DNA of 64,000 nt, taken from positions 1 to 64,000 of the forward strand of contig VSNG01000020.1 in assembly GCA_009774175.1 (NCBI GenBank), in the 5' to 3' direction. Below the pieces are notes generated by a model, which was given only the letters and a program-made list of their open reading frames with translations, was not told where the DNA came from and ran no database searches. A program made the position numbers and the translations under genes. Within the stretch, counting starts at the first letter, position 1; each line of letters opens with the position of its first letter. Positions 7,371-15,344 of this stretch are shown piece by piece. This DNA is from Lachnospiraceae bacterium. GTDB taxonomy: Bacteria > Bacillota > Clostridia > Lachnospirales > Lachnospiraceae.

Positions 7371-8687
7371 ATGACAAAAAGAGGTCTGAAAATTGCAACC
7401 ATCGGCGGAGGCTCCAGCTACACTCCTGAGCTGATCGAGGGTTTTATCAAACGTTATGAAACGCTGCCCGTAAAGGATATTTATCTGGTAGATATTGACG
7501 CGGGTATGGAAAAATTGAATATTGTCACCGCCCTTGCAAAAAGAATGGCTGACAAAGCCGGTATCGACCTGCAGATTCACGCCACCACCGACAGGGCGGA
7601 AGCCTTAAAAGACGCCGACTTCGTCACAACCCAGTTTCGTGTCGGACTTCTGGACGCCAGAATACGGGACGAAAGGATTCCCCTGCGTTATGGCCGCATC
7701 GGGCAGGAAACCACCGGCGCCGGCGGCTTTGCCAAGGCGCTGCGCTCTGTCCCTGTCATTCTTGACATCTGCCACGATATGGAAAGGCTCTGTCCCGACG
7801 CCCGGCTTATAAATTTCGCCAACCCTTCCGGCATCCTTACTGAGGCAGCACTAAACCACAGTTCCATAAATACCATAGGCCTTTGCAACTGCCCCATCAA
7901 TATGGTCAGCGATATGGCGGAAAAATTCAACTGCGATGCAGGGGATGTGTTCTGCGACTTTGTGGGGATCAATCATCTGGTCTGGGCTCAGAAAATTCTG
8001 GTAAAGGGAAAGGACGTTACGAAAGAGGCCATTGAAAAACTGTGTTCCGATACCGCAAAAGAAGTGATGGCAAACATCCCGGAGATCCACTACGATCCCG
8101 CCTTCCTGCGGTCTCTTGGCATGGTGCCCGTAAGCTATCTCAAATATTATTACATGCAGCCGGAAATGCTGGCAGAATGCAGCCGCGCCGCCGGCGCGGA
8201 AGGGTGCCGTGCAGAGGTAATAAAGCAGGTGGAAAAGGATCTGTTCGAATTGTACAAAAATCCCTCGCTGGATATCAAACCGCCCCAGCTTGCAAAGAGG
8301 GGCGGGGCGCGCTACTCCGACGCCGCCTGCAGCCTGATTGATTCCATCTACAATAATAAAAAGGATATACAGACCGTAAACGTCCTCAATAACGGCGCAA
8401 ACACAGACCTTCCCGACAACGCCTCCATCGAGCGCAACTGCGTGATCGACGCAGGCGGGGCGCATCCTCTCCACATCGGGCGCACCCCTTTAAAAATCCG
8501 CGGTCTGCTGCAAAATGTCAAGGCATACGAACAACTTACTATTGAGGCCGCCGTAAACGGCGATTACGACTGCGCCCTACAGGCGCTTACCATCCACCCG
8601 CTTGTGGACTCGGCTACTGTGGCGAAGCAGATTCTGGATGATATTCTTGCAAATAACAAAGAATATCTCCCGCAGTTCAATCGCTGA
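7371..8687 (+). CDS. 6-phospho-beta-glucosidase, GH4 family
   Basis: 438 residues, normal for the family. NAD-binding loop KIATIGGGSSYTPELIEG at the N-terminus; RYGRIGQETTGAGGFAKAL; metal ligands in GLCNCPINM (Cys) and GINHLVW (His); all are hallmarks of GH4 6-phospho-beta-glucosidases such as CelF/LicH/BglT. These enzymes cleave by an NAD+ and Mn2+-dependent redox-elimination route and need a 6-phosphorylated glycoside. ATG 7371 follows AAAGGAGG with ideal spacing; an in-frame upstream start at 7353 lacks one. Co-transcribed with the LacI gene. No PTS gene is near; the substrate may be phosphorylated by the divergent kinase. Confidence 0.9.
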   Translation: MTKRGLKIATIGGGSSYTPELIEGFIKRYETLPVKDIYLVDIDAGMEKLNIVTALAKRMADKAGIDLQIHATTDRAEALKDADFVTTQFRVGLLDARIRDERIPLRYGRIGQETTGAGGFAKALRSVPVILDICHDMERLCPDARLINFANPSGILTEAALNHSSINTIGLCNCPINMVSDMAEKFNCDAGDVFCDFVGINHLVWAQKILVKGKDVTKEAIEKLCSDTAKEVMANIPEIHYDPAFLRSLGMVPVSYLKYYYMQPEMLAECSRAAGAEGCRAEVIKQVEKDLFELYKNPSLDIKPPQLAKRGGARYSDAACSLIDSIYNNKKDIQTVNVLNNGANTDLPDNASIERNCVIDAGGAHPLHIGRTPLKIRGLLQNVKAYEQLTIEAAVNGDYDCALQALTIHPLVDSATVAKQILDDILANNKEYLPQFNR

Positions 8688-10035
8688 ACTTTTCCACAGG
8701 GGGCTTCCCAGCCCCCTGTCTGACACTCTCTCCAATTTTCCGGCAGGTTTCCTGAATCAGACCATCCGAATGAGCATCCGAGACAAACATGGCTTCAAAC
8801 TGAGACGGCGCCACATAGATACCTCGTTCCAGCATTCTGTTGAAATAATCCGCAAACGCCTGTCTGTCACATCCACAGGCATCCTCATAATTTTTTACAA
8901 AAGGCCCGTTTTCCCTCCGCTCCCCAGCATAAACTGCATCCGTCTGTTCCACATCCCAGCCAGGCACAAAGAAGGCCGAGAGAAGGGAGCCCGCCCGGTT
9001 CACCGCCAGCCCCTCCTTTAAAAAAGCCTCCGCCAATCTGCAGGCCCGTCTGTCGATCCGCTCATAAATACCCTGATCATCCATCAAAATCTTAAGCGTT
9101 GTAATTCCCGCCGTCACCGCCACCGGATTACCCGACAGCGTTCCCGCCTGATAAACAGGGCCCAGAGGAGCCACGCAAGCCATAATATCCCTTCTGCCGC
9201 CATAAGCCGCCAAAGGCATACCGCCGCCTACAATCTTTCCAAAGGTATGCAGATCCGCATGGACTCCCGTATACTGCGTCGCGCCGCCCAATGCCAGTCG
9301 AAATCCCGTAATGACTTCATCGAAGATGAGAAGCGCCCCCTCTTCCTCTGTAATCCTGCGTAAAAATTCCAGAAAACCCGCTTTCGGCGGTACCACACCC
9401 ATATTGGCCGCCACCGGTTCCACCACTACCGCCGCTACCTGCCCGCGGTTTTCTTCCATCAGCCGTCTCACCGACTTCTCGTCATTATACACCGCTGTCA
9501 GAGTGCTCGCCGCATATCCTGCAGGCACACCGGCGCTGTCCGGCACCGAGTGCGTCATAAATCCGGAACCCGCCTTCACCAGCAGCCCGTCCGAATGACC
9601 GTGATAATTGCCGGAAAATTTAATGATCTTTTCCCTGCCCGTGAATCCTCTCGCCACGCGCACCGCGCTCATCACCGCCTCTGTGCCGGAGCTGACCAGC
9701 CGCACCATCTCCACATCCGGGACGCAGGTGCAAATGAGCTCCGCCAGCTCCACTTCCCCGGCTGTGGGCGCTCCGAAGGTCAGCCCTTTCTCACACACTT
9801 TCTGTACCGCCTCGATCACTTCGGGATGCGAATGTCCCAAAATTCCCGGCCCCCAGGAACATACATAATCCAGATATTTATTTCCATCCACATCTATGAT
9901 CCACGGCCCCTGCGCCCGCTCCACGAAAAAAGGCTGTCTTCCCACCGCCCAAAAAGCGCGGACAGGAGAGTTAACGCCGCCCGGAATCCTCTCCAGCGCC
10001 TTTGCAAAAAGTTGTTTTGACCGTTCTTCACTCAT
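8677..10035 (-). CDS. hemL: glutamate-1-semialdehyde 2,1-aminomutase
   Basis: 452 residues, slightly longer than usual (~430). PLP-dependent class III aminotransferase fold: IPGGVNSPVRAF near the start, VSSGTEAVMSAVRVARG, NYHGHSDG, IFDEVITGFRLALGG and the Schiff-base lysine in HTFGKIVGGGMP near residue 265. It converts glutamate-1-semialdehyde, made by HemA, to 5-aminolevulinate. Last gene of the minus-strand siroheme operon; its 3' end overlaps the convergent GH4 gene by 11 bases. Confidence 0.95.
   Translation of the reverse strand: MSEERSKQLFAKALERIPGGVNSPVRAFWAVGRQPFFVERAQGPWIIDVDGNKYLDYVCSWGPGILGHSHPEVIEAVQKVCEKGLTFGAPTAGEVELAELICTCVPDVEMVRLVSSGTEAVMSAVRVARGFTGREKIIKFSGNYHGHSDGLLVKAGSGFMTHSVPDSAGVPAGYAASTLTAVYNDEKSVRRLMEENRGQVAAVVVEPVAANMGVVPPKAGFLEFLRRITEEEGALLIFDEVITGFRLALGGATQYTGVHADLHTFGKIVGGGMPLAAYGGRRDIMACVAPLGPVYQAGTLSGNPVAVTAGITTLKILMDDQGIYERIDRRACRLAEAFLKEGLAVNRAGSLLSAFFVPGWDVEQTDAVYAGERRENGPFVKNYEDACGCDRQAFADYFNRMLERGIYVAPSQFEAMFVSDAHSDGLIQETCRKIGESVRQGAGKPPVEKFSD
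8697..8718. other. strong hairpin at the convergent hemL/GH4 ends
   Basis: CAGGGGGCT and AGCCCCCTG form a perfect 9-bp GC-rich stem with a 4-base loop within the last codons of hemL and ten bases past the GH4 stop. No T run follows on either strand, so it is a possible but atypical bidirectional terminator. Confidence 0.4.
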
Positions 10036-10062
10036 AATAAAAAGGCTCCCTTTCCCTTTTCC

Positions 10063-11022
10063 TCAACCGAGCCACTTCACCGCATCCAACGCGTGATAAG
10101 TAATTATAATCTTCGCCCCAGCCCGCTTCATGGCCGTCAGGTTTTCCGTCACAATCCGTTTTTCATCAATCCAGCCGTTTGCGGCCGCCGCCTTCACCAT
10201 CGCGTACTCGCCGCTTACATTATATACTGCAAGCGGCACGTCAAACGAGAGCGCCGCCTCTTTCAGCACGTCCAGATAGGCCAGCGCGGGTTTCACCATC
10301 ACAATATCCGCTCCCTCTTCGATGTCCGCGGCGATCTCTCGCAGCGCCTCCTGTCCGTTGGCAAAATCCATCTGATAGCTTTTGCGGTCTCCAAATCCCG
10401 GCGCGGAGTGAGCTGCATCCCGAAAGGGCCCGTAGTAAGCGGATGCAAATTTAGCACTGTAGGACATAATCGGCATCTGCGTAAACCCTGCCTGATCCAG
10501 CCCCTCTCTGATCGCCGCAACCCTGCCGTCCATCATATCGGAAGGCGCCGCCATATCCGCTCCGGCTTGTGCCAGACTCACCGCCATCTTCACAAGGTAT
10601 GGGAGCGTTTCATCATTTAAAATTTGTTCCCCCTGCACCATTCCGCAGTGTCCGTGAGAAGTGTACTCACACAGGCAAATATCCACGACAATATAGATTT
10701 CCGGGTAGCGCTCCCTGATATAGCGAACCGCACGCTGGGTGATTCCATCCACCGCATAAGCCTGACTGCCCTGGGGATCCTTTTGAACAGGAATGCCAAA
10801 AAGCATAACGCCGCCGATACCCGCCTCTTTTACCTGATCAAGAATCTCATGCAGACGGTCAATCGAATATTGAAAAATACCCGGCATGGACTCCACCGGA
10901 TTCCTGATGTCCTCCCCCTCCATTACAAATATGGGGTAAATAAAATCCTTCGGATGCAGTCTTGTCTCCTGCATCATGGAACGGATTCTCCCGTCCCTGC
11001 GTAATCTTCTGAATCTATGCAT
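10063..11022 (-). CDS. hemB: delta-aminolevulinic acid dehydratase (porphobilinogen synthase)
   Basis: 319 residues, full length. Active-site lysines are visible in MSYSAKFASAYYGPFRDA and ADIVMVKPALAYLDV. The metal segment VVDICLCEYTSHGHCG has the three cysteines of zinc-dependent enzymes. It condenses two 5-aminolevulinate molecules to porphobilinogen. Lies between cobA-hemD and hemL in one transcript with gaps under 30 bases. Confidence 0.95.
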   Translation of the reverse strand: MHRFRRLRRDGRIRSMMQETRLHPKDFIYPIFVMEGEDIRNPVESMPGIFQYSIDRLHEILDQVKEAGIGGVMLFGIPVQKDPQGSQAYAVDGITQRAVRYIRERYPEIYIVVDICLCEYTSHGHCGMVQGEQILNDETLPYLVKMAVSLAQAGADMAAPSDMMDGRVAAIREGLDQAGFTQMPIMSYSAKFASAYYGPFRDAAHSAPGFGDRKSYQMDFANGQEALREIAADIEEGADIVMVKPALAYLDVLKEAALSFDVPLAVYNVSGEYAMVKAAAANGWIDEKRIVTENLTAMKRAGAKIIITYHALDAVKWLG

Positions 11023-11046
11023 ATTTCTCCCCTTTCCTCTGTCGAG

Positions 11047-12558
11047 CTATACAATTGCCTCTGCAACTCCCTCCACACCGGCTTCCCGCGCCGTTATAAA
11101 ATCGCGCGCCGTGTGCCTTTTCAATTCCTCCCCGCATCCCTTTCCGATGCAGACAAACCTGCTCTTCTCATTCACGATTCCCGCCTGCCCCAGTCCTTCA
11201 AAGTAGGCCCTCACGCCCCTGGCCGAGCCAAAAACTATATAATCCGGCTCCTTTCCGATCGCCGCAGCGCGTTTTTCTTCTTGAATCTCCAGATCGTATA
11301 TCGGATACTCCAGAAAAGGAATCCCCTTTTCGGCAAAGATGCGCGGCAGCGCTTCGCTGCCATGCTTTGCCCGCAGGAAAACGGCTTTCTTTTCATCCCA
11401 GCAACCCTTCTCCCGTTCCTTCAAAATTTCCGCCGCCAGCCCTTGCGCCAAATGTTCCACATCATAGACCTTCGGCATATAGGCCGCATAGAGGCCCGAT
11501 GCCTCAAGCGCGGCCGCCGTTCCCGCTCCGATCACCGCAATACGTTTCCCCCAAAGAACACGCAGATCCTTTCGTTCCTGCCTCATCTTATCCAGAAATA
11601 CCCTGACGCCGTTGGGACTGGTAAAAACAAGCCAGCCGCAAGATTGCAAATCTGGCAGTGGACTCCCATTTGACCGCACTTCCAAAAAACTCATATCCCA
11701 CACTTTGGCGCCCTTTTTTGCGAGCGCCGCCGAAAGCCTTTCCGTAAAATGCGGCGTGCCTGTTGCGCCAACCGTAACGCCAGACAGAGAAAGCTTCTCT
11801 TTTTCTTCCCGGCCGCATTCCGATAACAACCGCAGCTTCGCCACCGCCCCGATCACAATGACGGCAGGAGACGTAAATTCCTGTTGAAAAGCCTCTTCAT
11901 AAAGCCTTGACAGCTTTGTCCTCAGGCACCTCTGTCCCTCCGTCGTCCCCTGCATAACAACCGCGCCGGGGGTATCGGGGTCTTTTCCTGCCGCCAGTAA
12001 TCCTTTCACAATCTCTTCCAGATGATGCATTCCCATCAGAATCACCAGCGTGCCCTCCAGCCGCGCCAGCGTGTCAAAGTCCAGGCACAATCCTGCCCGC
12101 CCGTTTTCTTCCGCCGCCGTTCCCGTAATCACAGTAACACCCGCCGCAAGTCCCCTGTGGGTGACCGGAATGCCTGCCGCCGCCGGAACCGCAATGGCCG
12201 AGGAAATCCCCGGTATCTCTTCACAGTATATACCTGCCTCCTGCAACGCCATAAACTCTTCACCGCCTCTGCCGAACACATAAGGATCACCGCCTTTCAG
12301 GCGGACCACTGTCTTTCCCGCCCGTGCCCGATCCACTAGCAGAGCGTTGATTTCAGACTGCTTCATGGCGTGACTGCCATAGCGTTTCCCCACATAAATT
12401 CTTTCGCAGTCCGGAGCTGCCCATTGCAGCAATGTCTCTGGCGCCAGACTGTCATATACCACCGTATCGCAGCTGCGCAGAGCTTCCAGCGCTCTCAGGG
12501 TCAGAAGCCCTGTATCGCCACAGCCGCCGCCTGTCAGATATACCTTTCCTTCTTTCAA
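11047..12558 (-). CDS. cobA-hemD: uroporphyrinogen-III C-methyltransferase / uroporphyrinogen-III synthase fusion
   Basis: About 503 residues. Residues 1-245 are a SAM-dependent CobA/CysG-C domain (VYLTGGGCGDTGLLTLRAL; VVYDSLAPETLL; VVRLKGGDPYVFGRGGEE; GISSAIAVPAAAGIPVTHRG). The rest is HemD (for example KAVFLRAKHGSEALP and IVFGSARGVRAYFEGL). Together they cyclise hydroxymethylbilane to uroporphyrinogen III and methylate it to precorrin-2. A longer frame opens at 12702, but the TTG at 12558 is preferred: it overlaps the TGA of the upstream gene (TTGA), has AAGGA six bases before it and begins right at the conserved VYLTGGG strand. This fusion is common in Clostridia. Confidence 0.9.
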   Translation of the reverse strand: MKEGKVYLTGGGCGDTGLLTLRALEALRSCDTVVYDSLAPETLLQWAAPDCERIYVGKRYGSHAMKQSEINALLVDRARAGKTVVRLKGGDPYVFGRGGEEFMALQEAGIYCEEIPGISSAIAVPAAAGIPVTHRGLAAGVTVITGTAAEENGRAGLCLDFDTLARLEGTLVILMGMHHLEEIVKGLLAAGKDPDTPGAVVMQGTTEGQRCLRTKLSRLYEEAFQQEFTSPAVIVIGAVAKLRLLSECGREEKEKLSLSGVTVGATGTPHFTERLSAALAKKGAKVWDMSFLEVRSNGSPLPDLQSCGWLVFTSPNGVRVFLDKMRQERKDLRVLWGKRIAVIGAGTAAALEASGLYAAYMPKVYDVEHLAQGLAAEILKEREKGCWDEKKAVFLRAKHGSEALPRIFAEKGIPFLEYPIYDLEIQEEKRAAAIGKEPDYIVFGSARGVRAYFEGLGQAGIVNEKSRFVCIGKGCGEELKRHTARDFITAREAGVEGVAEAIV

Positions 12559-14141
12559 AACTGTTCCTTCTCCTTCACAAGCTCCGCTGCCTGCCGCGCC
12601 ATTTTTAAACCCGCATCCAGCTGCACCGCGCAGGTAAGCCGCGCCCGCTTCCCTGCATACATCACATCCAACGTCAACCGCTCTGTTTCCCGTCTGCACC
12701 ATGCCGCCGCTGCCTCACTGCAATCCGCGGAAAGCGCCAAAAGCGCCTCCCTCTCCACCGAAAAGCAAAGCGCCGTCTCCGCATCCGTAATCCCCCTGCA
12801 AAGCGCCGCCACAGCTGAATCCCGCAGAGTCTCCACCGCAATGATTCCCTGGCAGGCCGCAGGCAAAAACTCCTCCGGCGAAAGAGGATAAAAATCAAAC
12901 CGCCCATCCTGCCCGAAAGTAATATCCAGCCTGTCCAGTCCCGCCCCGGCCAGAATAATACCGTGATACTTCATTCCTTCCCCAGCCGTTTTTCCATCAT
13001 GCCCGTCTATCAGCTTTCGCAGGCGGGTATCTATGTTGCCGCGGATATTTTCGCACGTTACGTTTTCCCACAGCCGACACGCCTGCTGCTGCCTTCGCCT
13101 GCTGCCGCTGCCTATCACAAATAATTCCGCCGCTTCCGCACCATCTTTGCCCGCCCCAAAAGGCACTGCCGCTTCCGGCTGACAGCCCATCGGAAACGGC
13201 AGCCGCCCGCCTTTGGGTGTCACCAGTACATCCCTGACGTCTCCCCGCGGAAGAACCGCCTCGATAGACATTTCCTCCGCCAGCACCATCGGCAGATCCT
13301 TCGCGGAGTGCACTGCCAGATCAATTTCTCCCTCCTGCAAAGCCCGCTCTAACTCCGACGCAAAAACCCCTTTCTCTCCAATCTCCGACAATGGTTTGTC
13401 CTGTATTTTATCACCCTTTGTATGAATCACCACAATCTCTGTTTCCAGAAAGCCGAACGCCTCCCGAAGCGCCGCCTGCACCATCGCCGCCTGTTTCAGG
13501 GCCAGTTTGCTCCCCCTCGTTCCGATCCGAACTTTATCCATATGGATTCCCCTGCCCTTTTCCAGACATTGTAAAAATAGTTTCCCCAAAATTTCTTTTC
13601 TGGCGGATTCCTCCACCTTCAGGTTCATCACATAAGGTCGAATTTGACCCATATAATCAATTATTTCCCCAATTCCACCCGGTAAATTATCGGAAATTTT
13701 CTTTCTCAAAAAGGACGCAGCCAGAGGACTTTTCCCGTCTGTGGAAATCCCCACAGTCAGGCTCCCCTCCCGCACAAGAGCAGGAAAAAGGAAAGAGCAT
13801 TTTCCCCGGTCGTCCACCACATTGACAGGAATATGTTCCGCCATACAATACTCTGAAACACGCCCGTTTATCGACGCATCATCGGTGGCCGCAATCACAA
13901 AATCCGCCCCGTCCAAATCTTCTGTTTTAAATTCCCGCTGGCAAAAACACAGAGAAGCGGCCGCATCATGATGAAACAGCTTTTCCTGCGCCCTCATACA
14001 CGCCTCAATCCGGGGCGCAACCACCGTCAAACACGGGCCAAATGCAGCAAGCTTCTCTACCTTTCTGGCCGCCACCTTACCGCCGCCGACGATCACGCCC
14101 TTTTTTCCACCTATATCCATAAAAAAAGGAAAATATCCCAT
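12555..14141 (-). CDS. precorrin-2 dehydrogenase/sirohydrochlorin ferrochelatase fused to hydroxymethylbilane synthase
   Basis: 528 residues. Residues 1-200 are a Met8/CysG-N type siroheme synthase (KGVIVGGGKVAARKVEKL; FVIAATDDASINGRVSEYC; VNVVDDRGKCSFLFPAL). From residue 201 HemC begins (KVRIGTRGSKLALKQAAMV; IDLAVHSAKDLPM; GSGSRRRQQQA; RGNIDTRLRKL), with the dipyrromethane-cofactor Cys probably in LSADCSEAAAAW. The fusion joins the first tetrapyrrole step with the last siroheme step. ATG 13541 inside the frame has AGGGG seven bases upstream, so free HemC (328 aa) may also be made. Alternatively this is only a relic of the ancestral separate gene. Confidence 0.9.
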   Translation of the reverse strand: MGYFPFFMDIGGKKGVIVGGGKVAARKVEKLAAFGPCLTVVAPRIEACMRAQEKLFHHDAAASLCFCQREFKTEDLDGADFVIAATDDASINGRVSEYCMAEHIPVNVVDDRGKCSFLFPALVREGSLTVGISTDGKSPLAASFLRKKISDNLPGGIGEIIDYMGQIRPYVMNLKVEESARKEILGKLFLQCLEKGRGIHMDKVRIGTRGSKLALKQAAMVQAALREAFGFLETEIVVIHTKGDKIQDKPLSEIGEKGVFASELERALQEGEIDLAVHSAKDLPMVLAEEMSIEAVLPRGDVRDVLVTPKGGRLPFPMGCQPEAAVPFGAGKDGAEAAELFVIGSGSRRRQQQACRLWENVTCENIRGNIDTRLRKLIDGHDGKTAGEGMKYHGIILAGAGLDRLDITFGQDGRFDFYPLSPEEFLPAACQGIIAVETLRDSAVAALCRGITDAETALCFSVEREALLALSADCSEAAAAWCRRETERLTLDVMYAGKRARLTCAVQLDAGLKMARQAAELVKEKEQF

Positions 14142-14152
14142 CCGCTCTCCTT

Positions 14153-15280
14153 TTACCTCTGCATCAGCACCTTTAAAACCGCCTCAAAGGAAACGCTGTC
14201 CACTTCATCCCGCAAAAGATAGAGCAATTTTTCGGCAGGATACTTCCCATAGCGTTCCTTCCATTCAGGAACCGCTTCCGTGAATCGATGAAAAGACAAC
14301 ACTTTGCGGATTTTTTCAAGATCTTCCCTCAAAATTTCCTCCGCATCCACAAGAGCCTGCTGTTTACGCCTGTTGTTTTCCTGCGCCAGCCGCTGCATAT
14401 CATCAAGCGATACAAGACGGCATCCCGCCACCCCCGCAATATCTACGTCAATGTCCGGCGGCATGGAAACGTCCAGAAACAGATGTTCTCCCGGAGTCTT
14501 TATCGCTTCCCGCACCCGATTTGCCGTCAGCGTGTAATGGGGACTGGAAGTAGCGGATATCACAGCGTCCGCCTCATCCAAATATCGGTACCGCTCCTGA
14601 TAATCCACATTTTCCACTCTGACGTCATTGCTCTGGTATATCCCGTTGTGGGAGCGGACTGTAGCGATAACCCGGATATTTTGCTGACTCAAAAGATTTT
14701 TCAGAATAATTCCGCCCATCTGTCCGCTGCTTCCGATCAGCAGTACGGTCTTTCTCGGCAGGGAAAGACGGAACACTTCATTTGCCGCCAGCGTTGCCAC
14801 GGACACAGCGGTTCTGGAGATCACCGTCTCCGTCCTGACCCGTTTGGCGCAGGCCAGCGCCGCCTGAAAAATACTGTTCAATTCATAGCCCGTATATCCC
14901 CGCTCCTTCGAAAACAGATAGGCGTCCCGCGTCTGTCCCAGAATTTCATCCTCACCGATCACCATGGATTCCATACCGCAGACCACCTGAAAAAGATGCC
15001 GGATCGCCTTTTCGTCATGATACCGCCTGACCCGGCCACGCACCCATTCCACATCAGCGTCCGCCTCTTTCGCCAACACCTTCTCGAGCTCTTTAAAACA
15101 GGTTTCCTCTCCCTGCGCATAGATTTCCATACGGTTGCAGGTAGACAGCACGACGCACTGCTCCACTTGCTTAAGCCCCATGACCTCTTCCAAAAACCGC
15201 GCTGCATCCTCTTTCGATATATAGCACCTCTGCCTGTCTGCGGAATTCGCCGTTTTATGGCTGATACTGATACACTCCAT
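14153..15280 (-). CDS. hemA: glutamyl-tRNA reductase
   Basis: About 375 residues, a little short for the family. The start region ISISHKTAN, catalytic cysteine in VVLSTCNRMEIYA, the segment ESMVIGEDEILGQ and the NADPH loop LLIGSSGQMGG identify it. It reduces Glu-tRNA(Glu) to glutamate-1-semialdehyde. ATG 15280 is chosen because GGAG lies six bases before it; the longest frame (from 15316) would begin inside the hairpin at 15302-15330. Second gene of the operon after the siroheme-dependent reductase. Confidence 0.95.
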   Translation of the reverse strand: MECISISHKTANSADRQRCYISKEDAARFLEEVMGLKQVEQCVVLSTCNRMEIYAQGEETCFKELEKVLAKEADADVEWVRGRVRRYHDEKAIRHLFQVVCGMESMVIGEDEILGQTRDAYLFSKERGYTGYELNSIFQAALACAKRVRTETVISRTAVSVATLAANEVFRLSLPRKTVLLIGSSGQMGGIILKNLLSQQNIRVIATVRSHNGIYQSNDVRVENVDYQERYRYLDEADAVISATSSPHYTLTANRVREAIKTPGEHLFLDVSMPPDIDVDIAGVAGCRLVSLDDMQRLAQENNRRKQQALVDAEEILREDLEKIRKVLSFHRFTEAVPEWKERYGKYPAEKLLYLLRDEVDSVSFEAVLKVLMQR

Positions 15281-15301
15281 CTCTGACTCCATTGCCCTGA
15301 A

Positions 15302-15330
15302 ATTAAGGCAGCACACCGTGCCGCCTTAAT
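15302..15330. other. intercistronic hairpin between the reductase fusion and hemA
   Basis: ATTAAGGCAGCAC and GTGCCGCCTTAAT pair over 13 positions (one G-U on the transcribed strand) around a 3-base loop. There is no T run, so it is more likely an RNA processing or stabilising element, or a leaky attenuator, than a strong terminator. Confidence 0.55.
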
Positions 15331-15344
15331 CCCGTCCACTTATA

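Noticed and set aside
8677..8687. overlap of GH4 and hemL as a sign of a wrong stop
   Set aside because: Both C-termini are of normal length; an 11-base convergent overlap is unremarkable.
12558..12702. longer N-terminus for CobA-HemD
   Set aside because: The extra codons overlap hemC and match no family; the TTG at 12558 has a ribosome site and starts the domain.
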